64,000 bases of DNA. Origin: CAYNJF01 sp964397555. GTDB lineage: Bacteria; Pseudomonadota; Gammaproteobacteria; Berkiellales; Berkiellaceae. Below are positions 42,901 to 51,468 of the stretch, piece by piece (positions within the stretch are counted from its first letter, which is position 1; the number at the start of each line of letters is the position of its first letter). The notes below the pieces were generated by a model. It saw only the letters and a program-made list of their open reading frames with translations. It had not been told where the DNA came from and did no database searches. Position numbers and translations under genes: made by a program. The stretch spans positions 14,279-78,278 of the forward strand of contig CAYNJF010000006.1 in assembly GCA_964397555.1 (NCBI GenBank), given 5' to 3'.

Positions 42901-43136
42901 AAAAGAAACGCCTCTAAGCCACCGTCTTTGAGCCGCTCTTTACGGAGGATTTCAACCAGCTCACTGGCATGGTTCTCGATGGCTTGATTATCGGCCTCAC
43001 TTAGGCCGACCTTCTCTTTGAGCCCGTTTAGGAAGTCCGTTTCATCTTGTCGATACACATCAGAGAGAGTGTCAACAATGCCTTGATCGGCAAAGTTGAT
43101 GCTTTGGTTATGTTGTGTAAATGGATTTGCATTCAT
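39960..43136 (-). CDS. putA: Bifunctional proline dehydrogenase / P5C dehydrogenase PutA
   Basis: This 1058-residue enzyme oxidises proline to glutamate in two steps. The FAD-dependent proline dehydrogenase domain is in the first half (about residues 180-490; GPGISIKLSALHPRYEY, KLMVRLVKGAYWDTEIK, and ATHNAHT are typical). The NAD-dependent aldehyde dehydrogenase domain follows (about 560-1040), with catalytic C846 in SAGQRCSSLR, and FTGSTQTAQ. There is no ribbon-helix-helix DNA-binding domain at the N-terminus, so unlike E. coli PutA it should not repress the operon. It starts ten bases after the putP stop. Proline uptake and oxidation are thus one unit. Confidence 0.96.
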   Translation of the reverse strand: MNANPFTQHNQSINFADQGIVDTLSDVYRQDETDFLNGLKEKVGLSEADNQAIENHASELVEILRKERLKDGGLEAFLFQYDLSSEEGIALMCMAEALLRVPDSKTVDKLIKDKLTQGDWESHLGKSHSLFVNAATWALMLTGKVMGEHKSLESRFESKKSLQSGLQKLASKGGEPLVRQAVSHAMKILSKQFVMGRSIKEALKRAKDQERMGYRYSYDMLGEAAFTQDDADTYFEAYQTAIETVAKQNSIDNPIDGPGISIKLSALHPRYEYLKKERVLEQMLPRVMTLVIKAKEANINLTFDSEEAHTSGLLMEVFAKVAAHPDVQGWDGLGIAVQAYQKRALSLIAWLNDLCERHDIKLMVRLVKGAYWDTEIKLAQEQGLSGYPVFTRKAATDVNYLACARALLKVSDRLYPQFATHNAHTVAAVMKMASQEKISAYEFQCLHGMGGPLYDRLVEDKKVPCRIYAPVGTHEHLLAYLVRRLLENGANTSFVNRIVNADLDVKDLVADPVALMESYDNTPHPNIPLPDSIYPDRTNSKGIDINNPIEVSALIQAMNQVKVGDLVAKPCAMGPTDACEAQAISSPFDADNALGKVHLASEAVVSRAIEKAQYAFVHHMPSYKVRAERLVKLADHLEANMAKFMAILMLEAGKTVDDALAEVREAVDFCRYYSAQTLSQFKPKTLKGPTGEFNELSLWGKGVMACISPWNFPMAIFLGQVSAAFAAGNAVIAKPASQTPLIAQAVIEAIHEAGIEHDLIQLLPGRGSLVGNHLVEDTRIKGLLFTGSTQTAQGIHIKLANRQGEIIPFIAETGGQNAMIVDSTALTEQVITDVITSSFKSAGQRCSSLRVLYVQEDVFDRVTTMLKGAVAELKVGNPVDLATDVGPVIDKHAQKELCEHIQWLKEHATLLCQAELDETTASGTFVAPCAYEIKSISELSQENFGPVLHVIRFKASELDQVIEDINNTQYGLTLGIHSRIDETVAHIVERAHVGNIYVNRNMIGAVVGVQPFGGEGLSGTGPKAGGPHYLTRLATERVISINTTAAGGNASLMALGEA

Positions 43137-43146
43137 ATCCGTTTCC

Positions 43147-44604
43147 TTAAGATGAGCGCATCATTTGACGCGCGGTCGCAAATTGGGTTAGGACTTTTTC
43201 AGAGGGCTTTGGTGTCAAAAGCGATACCAAGACAATCGCCAATAGCCCCAGTCCAAACCCTGGTATAATTTCGTATAAATCAAAGACCCCACCAGAGGCA
43301 AGTTTCCAACCAACTACGCTTAGAGCACCGGTGGTTATGCCCGCTATGGCCCCTTCTTTGGTCATGCGTCCCCAGAATAATGACAATAAAACCGATGGCC
43401 CAAATGAGGCACCTAACCCAGCCCAGGCAAACGCCACCAAGTCAATCACGGTGCTGTCCGGATCTGAGGCTAGCGTCACGGCAATCAAAGCCAATGCAAT
43501 GATGGAGACTCTACCTATCCACATCAGCTCAGACTGAGAGGCACTTTTTCTGAACTTATGATAGATATCCTCGGTAAGCGCGGATGAGGAAGCCAGCATT
43601 TGAGAGTCTATCGCGCACATGATTGACGAGAGAATCGCGGCAAACAAAATGCCCGACAACCACGGGGTGAACAGCTCTTGAGAAAACATGATGAAAATTG
43701 ACTCTTTGTGAAAACCTTGATCGGCAAAATACGCAATCCCAACAAAGCCCACGAGCACAGCTCCAACCATCGACAAACTCATCCAGCCAACGCAAATGCG
43801 TCTAGCCAAGGGTATGTCTTTGAGTGTGCGAACAGCCATGAATCGAACCAAGATATGAGGCTGACCAAAATAACCCAAGCCCCAGGACAACAGGTTGACC
43901 AGCAATAACCAATTGAGTTCATTGAACGGATCAAACAAGGTGTCCCCTTGAGCATGAATGAGCTTCGAGGTTTGCTCGAAACCACCAAGATCCATAACCG
44001 CCATGATGGGAACTACGATCAAAAAGATAAACATTAAGATGCCTTGGAAAAAGTCGGTCCAGCTGACCGCTAAAAAACCACCAATGAAGGTATAAGCAAC
44101 AATGATCGCGGTTCCAAGCCACAATGCGTAGGTGTAGTCCATGCCAAAGCGTTGGAGCAGCATCGCCCCCCCTACGAGCCCAGAAGCCGTATAAAAGGCA
44201 AAAAAGACTAAGGTGATGATCGCCAATAAAATCCGAATGATCCCTTTGTCGTCGCCAAAACGATTATCCAAATAAGAAGGTACTGTCAATGAATCGTTGG
44301 CGTATTCAGAAAATATACGTAAAGGCTTGGCAATGAAGCGCCAGCTTAAGTAAGCGCCAACCGTTAATCCAATGGGCAACCAAACTTGATTCAGTCCATA
44401 TGCGAAGACGGCACCAGGGAGACCGAGCAACAACCAAGCACTCATGTCCGAGGCTCCAGCACTCAGCGCGGCCACAGGCCCACCCAATGAGCGGCCCCCC
44501 AAAACAAAGTCTGATAAATTTTTGGTCACGAGATAGGCCACAAGAGCCACTGCAACCACCACCGAAAGATAAAGACAAAACGCAATAACAGTTAAATTAC
44601 TCAT
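43147..44604 (-). CDS. putP: Sodium/proline symporter PutP
   Basis: This 485-residue solute:sodium symporter imports proline. It has about thirteen membrane segments with family features: DFVLGGRSLGGPVAALSAGASDMSAWLLLGLPGA at the N-terminus, SWTDFFQGILM, GYFGQPHILVRFMA, and LAAILSS-like AAILSSIMCAIDSQMLASSSAL with sodium-site residues. The ATG at 44604 is chosen because GAGGATCC lies before it and it matches the PutP N-terminus; an earlier in-frame codon would add an unlikely 22-residue extension. putA follows ten bases later. An inverted repeat upstream may be regulatory, which would matter since PutA lacks its usual repressor domain. Confidence 0.95.
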   Translation of the reverse strand: MSNLTVIAFCLYLSVVVAVALVAYLVTKNLSDFVLGGRSLGGPVAALSAGASDMSAWLLLGLPGAVFAYGLNQVWLPIGLTVGAYLSWRFIAKPLRIFSEYANDSLTVPSYLDNRFGDDKGIIRILLAIITLVFFAFYTASGLVGGAMLLQRFGMDYTYALWLGTAIIVAYTFIGGFLAVSWTDFFQGILMFIFLIVVPIMAVMDLGGFEQTSKLIHAQGDTLFDPFNELNWLLLVNLLSWGLGYFGQPHILVRFMAVRTLKDIPLARRICVGWMSLSMVGAVLVGFVGIAYFADQGFHKESIFIMFSQELFTPWLSGILFAAILSSIMCAIDSQMLASSSALTEDIYHKFRKSASQSELMWIGRVSIIALALIAVTLASDPDSTVIDLVAFAWAGLGASFGPSVLLSLFWGRMTKEGAIAGITTGALSVVGWKLASGGVFDLYEIIPGFGLGLLAIVLVSLLTPKPSEKVLTQFATARQMMRSS

Positions 44605-44638
44605 TAAAAATGGGATCCTCAAAAAAAACGCTCTGAAA

Positions 44639-44673
44639 AGAATGCGCTTCTTATTATTTTTAACAAGCATTCT
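44639..44673. promoter_or_regulatory. Inverted repeat upstream of putP
   Basis: AGAATGC (44639-44645) and GCATTCT (44667-44673) are a perfect inverted repeat with a 21-base AT-rich spacer, 35 bases upstream of the putP start. A two-site operator for an unknown regulator of putPA is possible. Confidence 0.35.
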
Positions 44674-44787
44674 AACACTATTTAATGCGATGACCTATTC
44701 GGTGAAAATGCAAGCTTTTCTTCGATGAGAGGCTGATATTTTATTCACGATGAGTTGTACAACCAAATTTGTGCCACACTTGGTGGT

Positions 44788-45696
44788 ATGAATCAGTATT
44801 ACACCGACACATGCGCCAACGATTCAATGGTGCATCACAAAATGTTAGGCGCTTGGGTTCGTGCAGCCTGCTGGGCGTTGGTGCCCGTCTACGTTCTTTT
44901 TGTCAGTTACTGTGCTCTGGTTCCGTTTGATCAGTGGGATTTTAATCGGCCCATGGATTTTCAGCGGATCTTCGTAGGATGGCAAAATCATATTTTAACG
45001 TTCGATATCATCCAAAACTTATTGTTGTATATCCCGTTTGGTTTTTTCTTGGTTTTTGCCTTTAAAACGAAACGCATCGTAACTCCTTTGCTTTTGACCT
45101 TCGGGATCTGTTTACTGGTGTCCTTCATTCTGGAGTGCATGCAATCGTTCATACCCGTTCGAGTACCCTCGGCCTTGGACATCGTCCTGAATACACTCAG
45201 TGGCGTTCTTGGTGCCCTGATAGCCCTCATTTTATATAAGCCGATCATGGACGGAGCAGACTATTTAGTGCACGACATGATGCGCCCCTTCAGTATGAAT
45301 AAGCCGTATTCATTCATGGCCGTGATTGGTCTTTTGGGCTGGTGTGCTTATCAGTGGTATCCATTTATACCCTCGTTGCACCCTGATCATATCTTGCAAG
45401 GGTATGCGATGCTTGCCGCCACTCTAGCCGAGCAGCGGGTGGTCGATGTGCCTCACTTAATTTGGTACCTTGCGCAAGGCCTTGGGATCTATACGCTTTG
45501 CCTTATCGCGTTTAAAAAACAACAAGCCTTGTTTGCATTGAGTTATCTGGCGATGGTCCTATCGTTTAAGATACTGATTATTTCGCGCGTTCTCTCGTTT
45601 GAGGCACTTATCGGTGCCCTCTTAGGCTTTGTGATTGCCTTTACTCTACACATGACGTTTCAGTTGGCCATCAACGAGAAAAAACTTCTGGGTTAA
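44788..45696 (+). CDS. VanZ-like integral membrane protein
   Basis: This protein of about 302 residues has around eight membrane segments. Its first half is a VanZ-like domain: YCALVPFDQWDF, DIIQNLLLYIPFGFFLVF, and FILECMQSFIPVRVPSALDIVLNTLSGVLGA contain the conserved N-x-hhhxhPhG and R-x-x-s-D-hxxNxhG patterns. VanZ confers low-level teicoplanin resistance in enterococci, but most VanZ-like proteins have unknown roles. The ATG at 44788 after GGTGGT is preferred to a TTG 33 bases upstream. Its stop overlaps the stop of the convergent ankyrin gene. The second half is a less conserved membrane region. Confidence 0.85.
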   Translation: MNQYYTDTCANDSMVHHKMLGAWVRAACWALVPVYVLFVSYCALVPFDQWDFNRPMDFQRIFVGWQNHILTFDIIQNLLLYIPFGFFLVFAFKTKRIVTPLLLTFGICLLVSFILECMQSFIPVRVPSALDIVLNTLSGVLGALIALILYKPIMDGADYLVHDMMRPFSMNKPYSFMAVIGLLGWCAYQWYPFIPSLHPDHILQGYAMLAATLAEQRVVDVPHLIWYLAQGLGIYTLCLIAFKKQQALFALSYLAMVLSFKILIISRVLSFEALIGALLGFVIAFTLHMTFQLAINEKKLLG

Positions 45697-46475
45697 CCCA
45701 AAGAAAAACTCTTTGAGGTTGACGCATGAGGCTGTTCAGGCTCTGTCACTCGCTTAAACACCAAAGGATTCGACTGATTCAATCGAGCTTGATAAAGCGC
45801 GACAAGATCACTTAATGCCTCGTCTTCAAAGTCATTGGCTATGGTTCTGGCGATATGAAATATTTCTTTATCCTGCGTATTCATCGCAAGCTCTAAGATA
45901 GGCTCACCGCAATGGTGAAGTAAGTGGTAGGTAATGGCGTATTGACCGGCCTTGAATGATTGACGACAAGGCGAGTTTTGTTTTGCGAGGGGATCGGCGC
46001 CTTTCTCAAGAAGCTGCTTTACCATGGTAAGTGATTGACCGGCTGCCAACCTAAGTGCGCAATCGTCTTTGGCGTGCAAGTCCGCCCCACTTTCTAACAA
46101 AAAATCGACCACTTCTAAGTGATTATTGACGCTGGCTCGAATAAGAGGTTCATCTTTCATGACATGCAAATCAGAGCCTTTTTGCACGCAAGCAGTGACG
46201 ATATCAAGGTAACCATGTTCAGCGGCCCAGCGAAGCAATACGTGGTTACGCGTGTTCACGTCCACCCCTTGTGAGAGTAAACTGTTAGCAAGGGTTCGTT
46301 TCATCAAATCAGGCAGTAAGCGATGCGAGAGTATTTTGGCCAATTTATCCTCTAACTGGTAACCCTCATGGGTCATTATTTTAGTAATGATGTCCAATAA
46401 TTCATCTTTAGCAATTGCCCCTAAATCGGGACGATCATGGAGAGTGCCTTCAGTCTTCTCGGGTGCATCGATCAT
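45693..46475 (-). CDS. Ankyrin-repeat protein
   Basis: This 260-residue soluble protein has four or five ankyrin repeats between about residues 65 and 190, seen in units such as HVLLRWAAEHGYLDIVTACVQKGSDLH and VNNHLEVVDFLLESGADLHAKDD. Ankyrin repeats bind proteins. The flanking regions are helical and the C-terminus is serine-rich (ASTSKSFSLG). The ATG at 46475, seven bases after AAGGA, is preferred to the GTG just before it. No signal peptide is present. In intracellular gammaproteobacteria such proteins are often secreted effectors, but they also occur as cytoplasmic proteins. A perfect inverted repeat lies 26 bases upstream. Confidence 0.88.
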   Translation of the reverse strand: MIDAPEKTEGTLHDRPDLGAIAKDELLDIITKIMTHEGYQLEDKLAKILSHRLLPDLMKRTLANSLLSQGVDVNTRNHVLLRWAAEHGYLDIVTACVQKGSDLHVMKDEPLIRASVNNHLEVVDFLLESGADLHAKDDCALRLAAGQSLTMVKQLLEKGADPLAKQNSPCRQSFKAGQYAITYHLLHHCGEPILELAMNTQDKEIFHIARTIANDFEDEALSDLVALYQARLNQSNPLVFKRVTEPEQPHASTSKSFSLG

Positions 46476-46500
46476 CACAGGTTCCTTTTGGATGAGTGTT

Positions 46501-46517
46501 ATTTGAGCATCTCAAAT
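46501..46517. promoter_or_regulatory. Perfect inverted repeat upstream of the ankyrin gene
   Basis: ATTTGAG and CTCAAAT flank CAT, a 17-base perfect dyad placed 26 bases before the ankyrin start codon, a typical operator position. Confidence 0.4.
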
Positions 46518-46830
46518 GATGAAATCAAAAAAAACCTGATATTTACTAGGGTTTTTATACGCCAACAGCAGAAGTTTTGTGAGAGAGTTACCAACTTATA
46601 TGTAAAAAAACATGCAATGAATCAAAATATCCAGACAAAACCGCAGAAAAAGTTAACCAACTAAACATGAGAAAGTTCATGTGAATCATACCGTTGGTTA
46701 AATAGCACAAAATCCGCATTGAATATCTTTAAATAAATTGCTAAGTTTTCCAACCAATTTATAAATCAACGCTTAACGATACCAAGGTCAATCGCCTAGT
46801 ATCAAACCGCAATCATACTTAGATGGCCTT
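46518..46830. other. AT-rich gene-free stretch between the ankyrin and SNF2 genes
   Basis: Together with the dyad this gap is 355 bases. It is AT-rich, holds a weak hairpin (AAAAACC / GGGTTTTT around 46529-46556) and otherwise no convincing ORF. It must contain the divergent promoters of both genes. Confidence 0.5.
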
Positions 46831-49800
46831 ATGAACGAATTAACACAAACGCAACGCGACACTTTAAGCACAATTTTTAAATACCCGTCTAGGGTTTACC
46901 TTGAGCTGAAAAAAATTAGTGTGAATGAGCGCTGTGAACTGCATGCATATCTTTGTCGCCAACATCCAGGCGATGTGAATGCCCTCAACGTGGCTCTGGA
47001 CATTGCCACGTTTAACAATGACGAGGTCCTCAAACTCAAAGCCTCGTTCCACTTAGCTCAACTTGAGGTAAAACGAGCTCAAAAGCTTAAAACAAAAAAG
47101 CAATGGAGTGCTATCAATGACGCTAAAGCTCAATATCACCGCGTCATGAGTATTGCAGCCGGACTTCCTGATGAAACGTTGAACCATGAACTGGAGCAAA
47201 TACGGGCTCAAGCTTATTCGGATTTATGTTTATTAAGGAAAGGTAATCTCGACGCCATCCATCTCGACTTTAACATTGGCTCATCCATTCCAAAAAAAAG
47301 TAAATTCAAGAAAAAAGCCCGAGCCAAACTCAAGGCAAAAATAAAGGGCTCATCTTCTAATAAGCAAGACAACCCAAGTTTGGACGTAACGAGCATCAAA
47401 GACTTACGCTATGCCCAAGACCGCCCCAAGATGCGTGATTACCAAGAAATCTTAAAACATCAACAAAGGTTTTTTGAGGCTCATCACCCCCAAGACGAGG
47501 CCAATAAACACGAAGTCTTATTACCCCACCAAGTCTACGGCCTTCGGTTTCTGATCAGCCATTTTAATGCCGGGACCAACCCAATCTTGGCCGACAGCAT
47601 GGGCCTTGGGAAAACCATTCAAGCGCTAGCAACGATTCAAGCGGTACGTCAAGCTCAAAAGCAAGATAAAAAACCTCATCAGCCCGTCCTTATTGTGTGT
47701 CCGAGCAGTTGCATTAGCAACTGGAAACAAGAAGCACTGCGTTGGCTTCCAAAAGACATGCATGATATAAAAACCTATATTGGCCCTCCCAGGTCAAGAA
47801 ATAGGATCCGAATAAAGCCCAATACGATTCTTATCGGCAGCTATGAGACGCTTTCTAGTGAGGTGGCAACCACCAAAAAATTTCATCGCCAGTTTGACAT
47901 GGCGTTTTTTGATGAAGGGCACCGTCTTAAAAACAACAAGACCAAAACCTATAAAAACTTTCTTAAGCTTGACGTTAAGCATAAGTGCGCATTAACAGGA
48001 ACCCCATTCCAGAACAACACCAATGAGCTCATTCGTTTGCTGTCTTTTTTGAACCCAAGCATTGACTTTCAAACCAACGGTCTCATTGACCAAGATGAGA
48101 TACGATTATCCATATCAGAATGTCGTAGAAAATTGTACTATGCAAGAAACCCTATCAATAATACCGATTTCTTGGACTCGTTAAAACATGGGCAAGTCTT
48201 CAAAAAAATTATTGGAATTAAAAATCTTTCCAAGGCTTTTATCTTGAGACGCACACAAGCTGACCCCCATATAAGAGCCGACTTGGCGAAGCGAAACGGG
48301 GCTGCCTTTCAATTACCAGCCTCCCCCCAATGCACGCATCTTACGTTCACGATGAATGAGAAGCAAAAGGATCTATACGAGCAAGTTCGGGCATGTTGGA
48401 ATTTTAATCCCAATGGAACACTCGATGTCAATGATGATAACAGCATCTCAGTCGCGCGTATTTTTTACGACAACAAGCGTAAGACTAAGACGTCCAAATA
48501 TCAAGGCGATCTGACCTTTATGGCAGCTTTTCAGCTACTACGTCAAATCGTCAATGTGCCTGGCTCCAAAAGCGTCGTAGACAAGTATTGTCAAAAGTTT
48601 GTTTTGGAGGAAAGCGTTGAGTCCCTAGTGAGCTCTTCTGGCAAGCTTGAGACCATCACTCAACTTATACGACAAAAACATCAACAAGGTAAATCCATCT
48701 TGGTGGGGGTTAGCTTCCATGCAATGGCTGAATCCATATCCTATCTGTGTGAACAACTTCAGATCGAGAGCTTTGTCATCACTGGAAAATGCAGCCAACG
48801 GGAACGAAAAGAAGCGATTGAGTCGTTCAATCGCAGTGGGCCGTCGGTTATGATTGTGGCCTACAGAGCTGCTGGAGAAGGGTTGAATCTGCAAAAAGCG
48901 AGCGTTGTAATCCAAACCGATGATGAGCTCAACCCTTCTGTGCTCAGCCAGTTTTTAGGTCGTTCTCAACGACTTGGGCAAAGTCAACAAGTAGAACACT
49001 TTGTGCTTAAGAGTGACGTCGGTCTCGAGGTAGAGACCTTTGTCGAAAATCACCGCGTCACCAAAGAACAAATTGTTGCAGCTTTTTATGAGGATTCCAT
49101 CTCTGATTTTATGAGACGACTGATTCAGGGACTCATCAAAGAAACAAACTCTGTGCTCACAAGCCAAGCTGAAGCCCAAATGTTGACCGTACTGGAAACC
49201 ATGATTACTGAGGCATGCACAGACGAGGTGGGGGTTCGTATGCAACCCCCAAGCGCTGCACCGCCTGAAGACATCAATGTCACTGCACAAAGCGCAAACG
49301 CTGCGCAGCCCGAAGACATGAATGACACTGCACAAAGCGCAAACGCTGCGCAGCCCGAAGACATCAATGTCACTGCACAAAGCGCAAACGCTGCGCAGCC
49401 CGAAGACATGAATGTCCGTGCGCGAAAGTCGAGCGCTGCGGTGCCTGCGGTGCCCAGCCTTGATGAGCTTCTTGCACCTGATGTTCAGCCCGAAAGCTTG
49501 GACCAAACGCAACACGATGTCATCGAACCTACTACCTACGTAAGTGGAAATAAACCTCTGATGGATTTGTTTGGTTGGCCTGTAGAAGATGTGTTCTTAT
49601 CTCAGACTACAGTAGGAGCAAACTCACCGCCCCCATGGTTGGAAGGCTTTGCTCACCTTGACGAACCTTTGGCCACTCACAGTTTGGCCAATGGTAATCT
49701 TGAGCCCAATGCCTTTGATCAACAAGGTAGGGCTATAAACCCAACACTAGCTCTCCCCTCACTTCATCAGCTTGCTGGTGGTCACTTTGAACCTACCCAT

Positions 49801-49995
49801 GTGTCCACTAAGGGCACTGATGATCTTTTGAATGAATTATCGACCCAAGATCCATTAACGTTCAGTGACTTGAGTGGTAGCCGCCAGGCAGATGAGGGGC
49901 GTTTCTCACGTCAACGGTTAGACTCACCAGGTTTTGAGTCCAAGCTTGATGAGGAAAATGGTGCAGATTTCTGGCCACTTAGGCTTGGGTATTAA
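46831..49995 (+). CDS. SNF2-family helicase-like protein with repetitive C-terminal tail
   Basis: This 1054-residue protein contains a SWI2/SNF2 ATPase core: motif I ADSMGLGKT (K261), motif II DEGH (361-364), motif III LTGTPFQNN, and motif VI GRSQRLGQ near residue 710. Such ATPases translocate on DNA and remodel protein-DNA contacts. Residues 1-220 are helical and lysine-rich with a basic patch (SKFKKKARAKLKAKIKG). After about residue 760 comes a long tail: four 15-residue repeats (QPEDINVTAQSANAA type, residues 811-870), then a low-complexity, acidic region to the end. The tail is not part of the known SNF2 fold. The gene stands alone. Bacterial SNF2 proteins can be antiphage or transcription factors; a secreted chromatin-targeting role is a further possibility. 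Confidence 0.85.
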   Translation: MNELTQTQRDTLSTIFKYPSRVYLELKKISVNERCELHAYLCRQHPGDVNALNVALDIATFNNDEVLKLKASFHLAQLEVKRAQKLKTKKQWSAINDAKAQYHRVMSIAAGLPDETLNHELEQIRAQAYSDLCLLRKGNLDAIHLDFNIGSSIPKKSKFKKKARAKLKAKIKGSSSNKQDNPSLDVTSIKDLRYAQDRPKMRDYQEILKHQQRFFEAHHPQDEANKHEVLLPHQVYGLRFLISHFNAGTNPILADSMGLGKTIQALATIQAVRQAQKQDKKPHQPVLIVCPSSCISNWKQEALRWLPKDMHDIKTYIGPPRSRNRIRIKPNTILIGSYETLSSEVATTKKFHRQFDMAFFDEGHRLKNNKTKTYKNFLKLDVKHKCALTGTPFQNNTNELIRLLSFLNPSIDFQTNGLIDQDEIRLSISECRRKLYYARNPINNTDFLDSLKHGQVFKKIIGIKNLSKAFILRRTQADPHIRADLAKRNGAAFQLPASPQCTHLTFTMNEKQKDLYEQVRACWNFNPNGTLDVNDDNSISVARIFYDNKRKTKTSKYQGDLTFMAAFQLLRQIVNVPGSKSVVDKYCQKFVLEESVESLVSSSGKLETITQLIRQKHQQGKSILVGVSFHAMAESISYLCEQLQIESFVITGKCSQRERKEAIESFNRSGPSVMIVAYRAAGEGLNLQKASVVIQTDDELNPSVLSQFLGRSQRLGQSQQVEHFVLKSDVGLEVETFVENHRVTKEQIVAAFYEDSISDFMRRLIQGLIKETNSVLTSQAEAQMLTVLETMITEACTDEVGVRMQPPSAAPPEDINVTAQSANAAQPEDMNDTAQSANAAQPEDINVTAQSANAAQPEDMNVRARKSSAAVPAVPSLDELLAPDVQPESLDQTQHDVIEPTTYVSGNKPLMDLFGWPVEDVFLSQTTVGANSPPPWLEGFAHLDEPLATHSLANGNLEPNAFDQQGRAINPTLALPSLHQLAGGHFEPTHVSTKGTDDLLNELSTQDPLTFSDLSGSRQADEGRFSRQRLDSPGFESKLDEENGADFWPLRLGY
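49261..49440 (+). repeat. Four tandem 45-base coding repeats in the SNF2-like gene
   Basis: Units start at 49261, 49306, 49351 and 49396. The first three are nearly identical at DNA level; the fourth diverges in its second half. Each encodes 15 residues of the form xPEDxNxTAQSANAA. Near identity points to recent expansion by slippage or unequal crossover. Confidence 0.92.
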
Positions 49996-49997
49996 GC

Positions 49998-50021
49998 GCT
50001 CGAAAGCGAAAGCTTTCGAGC
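49998..50021. terminator. Perfect hairpin with GAAA loop between convergent genes
   Basis: GCTCGAAAGC and GCTTTCGAGC pair perfectly around a GAAA tetraloop, between the SNF2-like and lpd stop codons. No strong T-run follows on either side, so it may be a weak terminator or an mRNA 3'-end stabiliser. Confidence 0.55.
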
Positions 50022-50028
50022 AACTCAT

Positions 50029-51444
50029 TTACTTACCTGCTTTTTTGTTTGGCAAGTCAGTGATCGTCCCATTAAAGATTTCAGCGGCCATCGCCACAGA
50101 TTCAGAGACGGTTGGATGGGGATGAATGGTTAAACCAATGTCATGAGCATCGCATCCCATTTCAATGGCTAAGGTCACCTCAGAGATTAAGTCTCCAGCT
50201 CTTGGTCCCACGATACCGGCACCCAGAACAGCATGGGTCTCTTTATCAAAAATCAGCTTGGTCATGCCCTCATCTCGTCCCATGCTTAATGCACGACCGG
50301 AAGCCATCCATGGGAACGTAGCGGCCTCGTAGTTAAGCCCCTGCTCTTTTGCTTCTTTTTCGCTAACCCCCACCCAAGCCACTTCTGGATCCGTATAGGC
50401 CACATTGGGGATGCACTTAGGATCAAAAAAGTGTTTTTTACCGCACGCGACTTCAGCGGCGACACGCCCTTCTGGTACTGCTTTGTGGGCAAGCATGGGC
50501 TGACCAACGATGTCACCTATCGCAAAAATATGAGGCACGTTTGTGCGCAGCTGCTTGTCCACAGGAATGAATCCATGATCATCGACATGCACACCCGCTT
50601 TATCAGCGCCGATGTCCTTGCCGTTTGGCACACGACCGACGGCACACAACACGCGGTCAAACATTTCCGTGGCATTATGATCGCCTTCAAAGGTGATTTC
50701 GATCCCTTTTTTCTTAGCTTCAGCTTTCACCACTTTGGTTTTCAAGTGAATATGTTCGTATTTTTTAGCAACAAATTTATGCAACGGCTTGGATATATCC
50801 GGGTCCACCCCAGCTAAAATCGTATCGCTCAATTCTACGACCGTGACCGACGAACCTAAAGCATTGTAAACGGTTGCCATCTCCATGCCGATGATCCCAC
50901 CACCAACGACCAATAAGCGCTTGGGGATATCTTTGAGTTCAAGTGCGCCGGTGGAGTCCATCACTCGCTCATCGTCTGGCATGAACGGTAATTGAATGGG
51001 TCTGGAGCCTGCGGCAATAATCGCTTGTTCGAACTTAATCGTCGTGGTCTCATCTCCTTTGACCACCAATTCATTCGATGAGGTAAATTCACCGACCCCG
51101 TGAACCACTTTGACTTTTCTTAGTTTGGACATCTGCACCAAACCACCCGTCAAGCGTCCAATGATTTTCTCTTTGTTGGTTCTGACTTTATCAATGTCGA
51201 TGGATGGATCATTAAACCCAATGCCATGCTTTTGCATTTCTTTGGTCTCATTAATGATCTCAGCGGTATGCAACAGCGCTTTTGAGGGAATACAGCCTAC
51301 GTTCAAGCAAACGCCCCCTAATGATGGGTAACGTTCAACTAAGACGACCCCTTCTCCTATGATATCAGCCGCCCTAAATGCAGCGGTATAACCTCCAGGT
51401 CCTGAACCCAACACTACGAGCTTGGCATCGATTTGTTGACTCAC
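50029..51444 (-). CDS. lpdA: Dihydrolipoamide dehydrogenase (E3)
   Basis: This 471-residue flavoprotein reoxidises dihydrolipoamide on the E2 subunit of pyruvate and related dehydrogenases, passing electrons to NAD. The FAD motif is GSGPGG (13-18); the redox disulfide is C46/C51 in GGVCLNVGCIPSK; the NAD-binding site is VVGGGIIGMEMA; the C-terminal catalytic histidine is in IHPHPTVSE. It is the third gene of aceE-aceF-lpd, starting 24 bases after aceF. It could also serve 2-oxoglutarate dehydrogenase and glycine cleavage, as in E. coli. A hairpin follows its stop. Confidence 0.97.
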   Translation of the reverse strand: MSQQIDAKLVVLGSGPGGYTAAFRAADIIGEGVVLVERYPSLGGVCLNVGCIPSKALLHTAEIINETKEMQKHGIGFNDPSIDIDKVRTNKEKIIGRLTGGLVQMSKLRKVKVVHGVGEFTSSNELVVKGDETTTIKFEQAIIAAGSRPIQLPFMPDDERVMDSTGALELKDIPKRLLVVGGGIIGMEMATVYNALGSSVTVVELSDTILAGVDPDISKPLHKFVAKKYEHIHLKTKVVKAEAKKKGIEITFEGDHNATEMFDRVLCAVGRVPNGKDIGADKAGVHVDDHGFIPVDKQLRTNVPHIFAIGDIVGQPMLAHKAVPEGRVAAEVACGKKHFFDPKCIPNVAYTDPEVAWVGVSEKEAKEQGLNYEAATFPWMASGRALSMGRDEGMTKLIFDKETHAVLGAGIVGPRAGDLISEVTLAIEMGCDAHDIGLTIHPHPTVSESVAMAAEIFNGTITDLPNKKAGK

Positions 51445-51468
51445 CCCAATTCCCCTTTTTATAAAGAT

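Noticed and set aside
46529..46556. AAAAACC / GGGTTTTT hairpin as a terminator
   Set aside because: No gene ends upstream of it on either strand; it lies in a divergent promoter region and the stem is AT-rich and bulged.
49261..49440. Tandem repeats as a CRISPR array
   Set aside because: The units are directly adjacent without spacers, are in frame in a coding gene and lack cas genes nearby.
48955..49515. Minus-strand frame with repeated FGLRSVCALC units
   Set aside because: The repeats are the antisense reading of the 45-base coding repeats of the SNF2-like gene, which has clear helicase motifs.
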